NCBI GenBank assembly: GCA_020832465.1
Contig: JAFIER010000107.1
Location: forward strand, 1-55,386
DNA: 55,386 nucleotides
Direction: 5' to 3'
DNA from: Bernardetiaceae bacterium
GTDB lineage: Bacteria > Bacteroidota > Bacteroidia > Cytophagales > Bernardetiaceae
This document shows, piece after piece, positions 50,524 to 55,386 of the stretch (position 1 is its first letter; each line of letters starts with the position of its first letter). The translations under genes and the position numbers were made by a program. Under the pieces are notes generated by a model. The model searched no databases, had not been told where the DNA came from, and saw only the letters and a program-made list of their open reading frames with translations.

Positions 50524-51252
50524 TTATTTAGTTTCTTTTTTAACGCTTAATCCTGCGCCACAAGATTTACAATTAGTGAGTGCAGCTTCGTTTCTGCTTG
50601 TGCAATATTCGCAGGTTATAAACTTTGCTTCCTCTTCTTTTTGTTTTTTCTCTTCGGCGGTTTGCTCTTCTTGTTTTTTCTTGTCTTCTTTTTCAGACGC
50701 TTTAGATTGAGCATTGCTCACGACTTTGGCAAGGTCTTGATTAGCTTCTTTGAGTTGCTTGCTGAGTGTTTTAAGTCTTCCTTGTGCGTCGTCGATGGTC
50801 GTTGCTCCTTGCTGAATTACCATATCAATTTGTCTGATGGCAAAATCAGCATTTTTAATGGCTCTTTCGCCGAGCATGCGGTCTGTCTCATCGAGTTGTG
50901 TTTGTTGTAGCTTATCGATTTCTCTTCGTAACGATTTTTTTTCGCTATCTAAGCTACTGAGGATTCTGACAAACTCGCTATTTGCCATGCTATTGACGGC
51001 GGAGAGTTTTTCGATTTTTTTCTTTTCATCAGATTCAGCATCAGCTTGTTTTTTGGCTTCTTTGACTTTATCAGCTTGCGAAGCGAGTGCGGTTTTAAAC
51101 GTCGGATACTCTTGTTGAAGTTTTTCGAGTTTTTTGATATTACTCTGAAATGACTTCTCCTCTGATTCTACAGACTTGCTACAAGCCGAGACTACAAAAA
51201 GAAAAATAGCGAGGGCAATAAACCTAGAAAAATACGTTGAATAAATTGTCAT
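50524..51252 (-). CDS. Lipoprotein with coiled coil and C-terminal zinc ribbon
   Basis: A 242-residue protein with a lipoprotein signal (LFVVSAC, lipid Cys near 24). Residues about 30-200 form long charged helices (coiled-coil-like, with KKQEEQTAEEKKQKEE near the end). The C terminus holds CEYC...CKSC, a four-Cys zinc ribbon (about 212-232). A zinc ribbon on an exported lipoprotein is unusual because such folds are mostly cytoplasmic. No family name can be given. It is the last gene of the HU-SPOR/ExbB/ExbD/TonB cluster, though separated from tonB by an R1 repeat. Confidence 0.72.
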   Translation of the reverse strand: MTIYSTYFSRFIALAIFLFVVSACSKSVESEEKSFQSNIKKLEKLQQEYPTFKTALASQADKVKEAKKQADAESDEKKKIEKLSAVNSMANSEFVRILSSLDSEKKSLRREIDKLQQTQLDETDRMLGERAIKNADFAIRQIDMVIQQGATTIDDAQGRLKTLSKQLKEANQDLAKVVSNAQSKASEKEDKKKQEEQTAEEKKQKEEEAKFITCEYCTSRNEAALTNCKSCGAGLSVKKETK

Positions 51253-51351
51253 AATAAAACTGAGATTTGGGTAAAATAATAAATTGTAAGTGTATTTAAA
51301 TTATAATTTGTGCTAAACAACAGTGTTTTTCTTTGAAATATTACTGCTAAT

Positions 51352-51454
51352 CATATCGCTATACATTTTTCCGTAGCGCGGGGTTTGCAAGCCCTGCGCT
51401 ATGGAAAAAAGAGCTTAGAAATAACATTTTTTGAGAAATGTTATTTCGGGCTGG
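51352..51454 (+). repeat. R1 composite palindromic element
   Basis: Left end CATATCGCTATAC, palindrome B (51371-51404, CGTAGCGCGGGG...CCCTGCGCTATGG), then palindrome A (51417-51447, AGAAATAACATTTTTT/AGAAATGTTATTTCG). In B, a T-to-C change in the left arm is matched by an A-to-G change on the right. The right terminus is eroded. Confidence 0.75.
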
Positions 51455-51487
51455 CAGGTGTGCAATTTGAATTATGCCTATATTTGA

Positions 51488-52354
51488 TTATTTTTTTTCT
51501 ATGCGTATGGTAAACTGTCCTTTGGTTTCGTTGGGCACATTTACACTTGAATTTATGGGTTTAAACAGCACTTTTTCTTGAAAAGCTTTTCGATACTTTT
51601 CGGCAACTATTGAACTCATGCCAGTATTTTGGCGGATTTTAGCATAGGTAACTCTTCCGCTGGCGTTTATGGCAAAGTTAATGACAATGATTCCTGTTTC
51701 GGCTGTTTTGTCATCAACTTTGGGTAGCTCTGCGAGTTTCCAAGCAGAGAGGTTATGCTCATAAGGTCCTGTGTTTGGTTCGCCTACGAGGTCTCCTCGA
51801 TTACCTACCTGTGACGTATTTCCTTCGCCTTCTTCTGGTTTTGTTGTTTTTTCTGTGGGGTTTTGATTTTCTGTTTTTGTTGTATTATTGTCTGTTGTTT
51901 TTTCTTGTTGAGGTTTGACTTGCTTTTCTTCTTCTTTTTTGGGTTCGTTATTTTGGTCTTTATCGGGCTCAATAGAAGTTTTGACTTCTGCTTGCGTGGA
52001 GCTTTCGTCAGTGGCGAGCTTTGGTGTAGCTTCTGTTTGCTGTTTAGTTTCTTGTGGTGTATTTTCAGTTTGGCTTTCGGTTTGTTGCGGCTCTGTGGGC
52101 TGTATGGCATTGTCGTTTGTGCCTTTGCCTTTATCGAGTTGCTGTCCGAAGTTTACTAATTTATATATCATTTCACCACGTGGCTCCAGCTCGGAGTTGT
52201 CAGCGGGTGTTAGTTTGATAAAAAAAAGGAGGATAAGAAAAACTCCCATTATTCCAAAAGCGATGAGCATAGCAAAGAACATACGATTTTTTTCGTCTTG
52301 TTCTTCTTGTTTTTTGCGATACTGCTCGGTATGTGTGGTGTAAGTGCTTGTCAT
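51488..52354 (-). CDS. tonB: TonB-like energy transducer
   Basis: A 288-residue protein: cytoplasmic N terminus, one helix (about 27-49, MFFAMLIAFGIMGVFLILLFFIK), a long polar linker rich in Gln/Thr/Glu/Lys (about 85-185), and a TonB C-terminal domain (about 205-288, GIIVINFAINASGRVTYAKI). The linker spans the periplasm. It lies behind its own exbB and exbD (33 bp from exbD), giving a complete TonB complex for energised outer-membrane uptake. The Gln/Glu/Thr-rich linker replaces the Pro-rich one of E. coli. Confidence 0.87.
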   Translation of the reverse strand: MTSTYTTHTEQYRKKQEEQDEKNRMFFAMLIAFGIMGVFLILLFFIKLTPADNSELEPRGEMIYKLVNFGQQLDKGKGTNDNAIQPTEPQQTESQTENTPQETKQQTEATPKLATDESSTQAEVKTSIEPDKDQNNEPKKEEEKQVKPQQEKTTDNNTTKTENQNPTEKTTKPEEGEGNTSQVGNRGDLVGEPNTGPYEHNLSAWKLAELPKVDDKTAETGIIVINFAINASGRVTYAKIRQNTGMSSIVAEKYRKAFQEKVLFKPINSSVNVPNETKGQFTIRIEKK

Positions 52355-52386
52355 GTTTTTAAAGAGTTTATTTAATAGTTATAGGA

Positions 52387-52785
52387 TTATAATTGTTCTA
52401 CTTGAAAAGCATAAGCTCTTTCTTGTTTGATAGATGCGTCGATAGCCCTAAGTGCCTTTTCTAGTGGGATATTTTTGTCTGCTTTAATCAAGATATAACT
52501 TCCTTCGCCTTTTCGTTTGTTTTCTAAGAATGATTCTAATACAACATCTAACATATCTTCTTGCGTTGCTTGCCCTTCGACAAAAAAGTTACCTTCTTGT
52601 GTAATCTGAATCGTACAATCAGGATTTATGGTTTTTCCTGATTCGCTTTTGGGCAGTTGCATCGGTATGGCTTGTTGCGAACTGAAGTTATAGGTCAGAA
52701 TAAAAAAGATGAGCAACAAAAAAATAATGTCAGTCATAGAGGAGACATTAAGGGTCGGATTGATTTTATTTTTTCCTTTTATCAT
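52387..52785 (-). CDS. exbD: ExbD/TolR-family proton-channel subunit
   Basis: A 132-residue protein with the ExbD signature NVSSMTDIIFLLLIFFILTYNF (conserved D19) and a compact periplasmic domain. It belongs to the second proton-motive complex, between exbB and tonB, with short gaps (39 and 32 bp). It differs clearly from the two exbD genes near 46-47 kb. Confidence 0.92.
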   Translation of the reverse strand: MIKGKNKINPTLNVSSMTDIIFLLLIFFILTYNFSSQQAIPMQLPKSESGKTINPDCTIQITQEGNFFVEGQATQEDMLDVVLESFLENKRKGEGSYILIKADKNIPLEKALRAIDASIKQERAYAFQVEQL

Positions 52786-52824
52786 GGCAATTTTGTTTAA
52801 ATTTTTAGGACAAGGACTATATGC

Positions 52825-53529
52825 TTACTTTCTACGCACTACATCAGGGTGGTTGTTAGGCATCTTCATAAAGTTTTGACGAGATTCCTCCAAAATAGTT
52901 GCAATTTTATTTAATTTTTGTGTTAATAAACCGTGGCAGAATTGCAAAAATAAGCCTATGCCAAGTCCGACAAGTGTAGAAATCAATGCTTCATATATTC
53001 CGCCTGCCAAATCTCGGGGGGTGGGGGGCTGTGCCATTTGCGCCACTTTATTAAAAGCCTGTATCATACCGAGTACTGTTCCAAAAAAACCTATCATAGG
53101 TGCAATAGATGCTATCAGGGCAATGGTATCGAGCCACCTTTCGTATTTGGCTAAAATAGTTATGCCAACTTCCTCGAGTCTTGAATTGATATAATTACTT
53201 GTTATGTTTCTTGTGCCACTGATTCGTATGCCCTCCATAAAAAGCGGTGCGCTTATCGTATCTTTTTCTTTGAGGCGGCAGGAGGTTAGGGCTTCATCTT
53301 TAGTGCTTGCAAGACAAATCTTACTAAAAAGTTCTTGATGCTTATCTTTACCCACTTGTACTTTGCGATATAGCAAAAAACGCTCGAAGAGTAATATAAG
53401 ACCAAAAAGTCCCATGGCTAAAAGTAACCATACTGACCAGCCACCTTTAATCAATATAATTTCGAACCAATTGGCTTCTGATGCAACTTCTACTAGGTTT
53501 GTGCTATCTATGGCTTGTAATAGAAACAT
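52825..53529 (-). CDS. exbB: MotA/TolQ/ExbB proton-channel family protein
   Basis: From ATG at 53529 a 234-residue protein; an upstream ATG at 53586 would add 19 basic and hydrophobic residues and is less likely. The three-helix ExbB plan is clear: about 27-48 (WSVWLLLAMGLFGLILLFER), then the paired core IASIAPMIGFFGTVLGMIQAF and GGIYEALISTLVGLGIGLFL. It opens the exbB-exbD-tonB unit behind the HU-SPOR gene. Confidence 0.9.
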   Translation of the reverse strand: MFLLQAIDSTNLVEVASEANWFEIILIKGGWSVWLLLAMGLFGLILLFERFLLYRKVQVGKDKHQELFSKICLASTKDEALTSCRLKEKDTISAPLFMEGIRISGTRNITSNYINSRLEEVGITILAKYERWLDTIALIASIAPMIGFFGTVLGMIQAFNKVAQMAQPPTPRDLAGGIYEALISTLVGLGIGLFLQFCHGLLTQKLNKIATILEESRQNFMKMPNNHPDVVRRK

Positions 53530-53663
53530 TTTTTTTAGGAGTATTTGTAAGGATTTAATTTGAAAAGTCGTTTGCAAATCCACCATTTTATGAGTATGGT
53601 AGAATATACAAACGACTTAAAGGTTCATTTATGATATTTCAAAGATAAAAACGCATATTTTGT

Positions 53664-55052
53664 TTAGTAGTTGAGCACCCAAAGTTCGCCAAAACCGCCT
53701 ATAAGTTGCAAACGTGCATTATAGGCTTCTCGCTCTGTAGCTGTATCGTTTAGCGTAACTCTATACATACCTTTGCGCGGATACATCACAATTTTGGATT
53801 CGCTATTACCCTGTTGTATGACTTGCTGTTGGAATGCTTGTGCATTGGCGTATTCATTAAAACTGCCCGCGACGACATAAAATCGGTTTCGGGGTTCGTT
53901 GATTACGCCTGCAGGCAAGCTACCGTCATTTTCTTGTGCTGTATTTGCACTTGCTTCATTAGCATCATTAGCAGCATCATTAGCTTCGTTACTATTAGCA
54001 TTATCTGCTACGGCATCATTTGCTGTATTGTCGTCTGCATCGGAAGCGGAGGCATCAGTATCTACATCGTTGTTATTAGCATCTTCATTGGTGCTATTAG
54101 CATCTTCGCTTGCTGTCTCTTCGCTTGGCAATGGAATTTCTACTTTTTCTACTTTTTCCACCTTTTCAGTAAAAAACAAGCTTTTAAAAGTAACCAAGCT
54201 ATCTTCGCTTATAAACATATAGACTATAAAAAGTAAGGCAAAGATTATGGGAATGCCAAAAAGCCATGCATAAATTGTGCGGTCTTCTTTCTTTTCTTCT
54301 TTTTCGTCGTCGTTTTCTTCTTCTGTATTTTTTGTCTCTTCACTGCTTTCGCTAGCCACAGGCGGGCTTTGTGTTTGTGCTTGTTGGTAAGCAAATCCAG
54401 CAGAGGTAGCTGACTTTGTTTCTTCCTCTTGCTGCTTTTCATTATTTTGAGCGTTTTCGCTTCCAGGACCATAGAGCTTGGCTTGCTCGTCAGTACCGTC
54501 ATTTTCAGTGGTTTCTGGCTGTGCAAACCAAGAATTTTGATTGTTTTGAGTTTCTTGCTCTTTTTCTTCTTCTTCTTGTATTATGGGTAGAGGGGCATAT
54601 TGCTCTTCGTCTTCTTCCTGCTCTTCTTCGTCTTTAAGCCCTGCTATGGGAGGCTCTTCGAGCTTAGGCATTCCATAGGCATCGGTAAGAAAATTTTGCG
54701 CTTCGTCTTGCTCGAACTCGAGCTCGCCTTCATAGTTGCGTCTAATTTTACCTACCCCTTCGATTTCAAAAACCTCGTCATTTTCAAGGGCAGTATTCAT
54801 ACGCTCTGCAAAAGCATCGAGCTGTGCAGCAAATTCCTCGCGAGAGATACCCTCACCCTCTTGCATGCGGTTGAGAAGCAACTCACTTCTATCAGACTTG
54901 AGCTTGGCGTAAAACAAGATTTTCTTACTTGGTGGTTCGATTTCTGCCCCAGCAATTTCTGAACCAGCATAACCAGCCACGAAAGTACCTACCTGAGGGA
55001 CGACAACCTCGTCGTTTTCGCTCAGTAGCAGATTGATATATTTCTCAATCAT
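53664..55052 (-). CDS. HU-like/transmembrane/SPOR fusion protein
   Basis: A 462-residue protein in three parts. Residues 1-125 match the HU-CCDC81-type prokaryotic domain pair (MIEKYINLLLSENDEVVVPQ onward, VGKIRRNYEGELEF). An acidic Glu/Gln-rich linker follows, then one helix (about 260-281). Outside lie an Asn/Asp/Ala-rich low-complexity stretch (about 310-375) and a SPOR peptidoglycan-binding domain (389-462, RFYVVAGSFNEYANAQAF). The cytoplasmic HU-like part could bind DNA or act as a scaffold, while SPOR binds denuded septal glycan. It lies upstream of exbB-exbD-tonB in the same direction. Confidence 0.88.
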   Translation of the reverse strand: MIEKYINLLLSENDEVVVPQVGTFVAGYAGSEIAGAEIEPPSKKILFYAKLKSDRSELLLNRMQEGEGISREEFAAQLDAFAERMNTALENDEVFEIEGVGKIRRNYEGELEFEQDEAQNFLTDAYGMPKLEEPPIAGLKDEEEQEEDEEQYAPLPIIQEEEEKEQETQNNQNSWFAQPETTENDGTDEQAKLYGPGSENAQNNEKQQEEETKSATSAGFAYQQAQTQSPPVASESSEETKNTEEENDDEKEEKKEDRTIYAWLFGIPIIFALLFIVYMFISEDSLVTFKSLFFTEKVEKVEKVEIPLPSEETASEDANSTNEDANNNDVDTDASASDADDNTANDAVADNANSNEANDAANDANEASANTAQENDGSLPAGVINEPRNRFYVVAGSFNEYANAQAFQQQVIQQGNSESKIVMYPRKGMYRVTLNDTATEREAYNARLQLIGGFGELWVLNY

Positions 55053-55345
55053 TTTCTTTGTATTGTAGTTTCTATATAAACAAATCTTCTATCCGGAGCT
55101 ATCGCAACAAATTTTGATAGAAATATGAGTGCGAGCTCTTAAATGCGATTATCTTTAAGTTTTGGTGTGTTAATCCAAAAAAATAAAGGCAAAAACCGTG
55201 CAAAGGCTAAAATAATCAATTTTTGTTGAAATCTAAGCAAAAAAAACAAAAATCAAAAAAAAATATGAGCAGAGTTTAAAAATATTTTCAATTTGAAGTG
55301 TAAATTTGCTACAAATCTAAGTGTTTTCAAAGTTAAGAAAATAAT
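55053..55345. other. Intergenic stretch, no gene seen
   Basis: A+T-rich sequence upstream of the HU-SPOR gene. It should hold that gene's promoter, but no clean TAnnTTTG/-33 pair was found. There is no tRNA or long open frame. Confidence 0.5.
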
Positions 55346-55386
55346 CATACTATTATGCATTTTTTCATAGTGTGGGGTTTGCAAAC
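55346..55386 (+). repeat. R1 element, left part (cut by window edge)
   Basis: CATACTATTATGCATTTTTT followed by CATAGTGTGGGGTTTGCAAAC, i.e. an R1 left terminus and the first arm and centre of palindrome B. The rest lies beyond the window. Confidence 0.75.

Noticed and set aside
53016-53026. Two G6 runs in the second exbB as a phase-variation tract
   Set aside because: They are interrupted by a T and each is short, encoding (on the minus strand) Pro residues in an ordinary loop. The G10 in htrA is the only long run.
53935-54120. Repetitive trinucleotide-like DNA as a microsatellite or foreign segment
   Set aside because: It encodes the Asn/Asp/Ala-rich linker of the HU-SPOR protein in frame, with varied codons.
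1738-55386. Palindromic repeats as a CRISPR array
   Set aside because: Copies are single, scattered kilobases apart, with no regular spacers and no cas genes.

Overview
The window looks like a chromosomal segment of a low-GC Bacteroidota bacterium, probably of the order Cytophagales. This is inferred from gene content: DUF4625 lipoproteins, a GH3-like adenylating enzyme, a DUF3078 outer-membrane protein, an OmpA/PD40 protein, an HU-TM-SPOR protein, duplicated ExbB/ExbD sets and a Bacteroidota-type dihydroorotase. It also fits the promoters: several genes carry a -33 TTTG box and a -7 TAnnTTTG box about 20 nt apart. I see no prophage, CRISPR array or intact transposase gene.

Layout. 1-5.9 kb: 5' part of the SRP RNA (minus), a secreted M28 peptidase, a GT2 glycosyltransferase, a small secreted protein, folD and a UbiA prenyltransferase. 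6.0-11.0 kb: a minus-strand reactive-sulfur cluster reading ArsR regulator > TauE/SafE exporter > MBL-rhodanese fusion > thioredoxin > rhodanese lipoprotein > two YeeE/YedE half-transporters. It has matching candidate operators at its two promoters. 11.3-19.0 kb: pyrC, a secreted unknown, a small membrane protein, tilS, a His-rich DUF4625 lipoprotein, rpsU and a GH3-like enzyme. 19.4-24.9 kb: DUF3078 and OmpA/PD40 proteins, an M23-like lipoprotein and two more DUF4625 lipoproteins. All three DUF4625 genes share a TTGCAAy-n3-rTTGCAA operator sitting on their promoters, so they are probably one metal-responsive (Fur/Zur-type) regulon. 25.2-31.3 kb: pruA and gpmI (minus), then a CPA2 antiporter. 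31.5-37 kb: a large secreted TPR-CHAT protein, a DUF1287 protein and an RsiV-like lipoprotein. 37.6-41.7 kb: an HtrA protease carrying a ten-G tract in its coding sequence, an SGNH hydrolase, fabG and a second UbiA enzyme. 41.7-48.8 kb: an arginine-deiminase-like enzyme, tdk, rimO and an ExbB-membrane protein-ExbD-ExbD operon. 49-55 kb: tRNA-Ser(GGA), an SDR, and a second operon reading HU-TM-SPOR > ExbB > ExbD > TonB > zinc-ribbon lipoprotein.

The most striking non-coding content is a dense set of dispersed intergenic palindromes. A core 'A' palindrome (AGAAATAACATTTCT, 3-nt loop, AGAAATGTTATTTCT) and variants with paired compensatory changes occur about twenty times, usually just 3' of a stop codon. 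It also occurs inside two larger MITE-like composites. R1 has termini like CATACTACTATAC and a second palindrome, CATAGCGTGGGG...CCCCACGCTATG. F2 has termini like GGGTGTACGTCAAGTTG. At 44.4 kb an F2 copy sits in the loop of an R1 palindrome between two T7 runs, which suggests past mobility. In the sulfur cluster four consecutive genes are each followed by a differently sequenced palindrome of this type.
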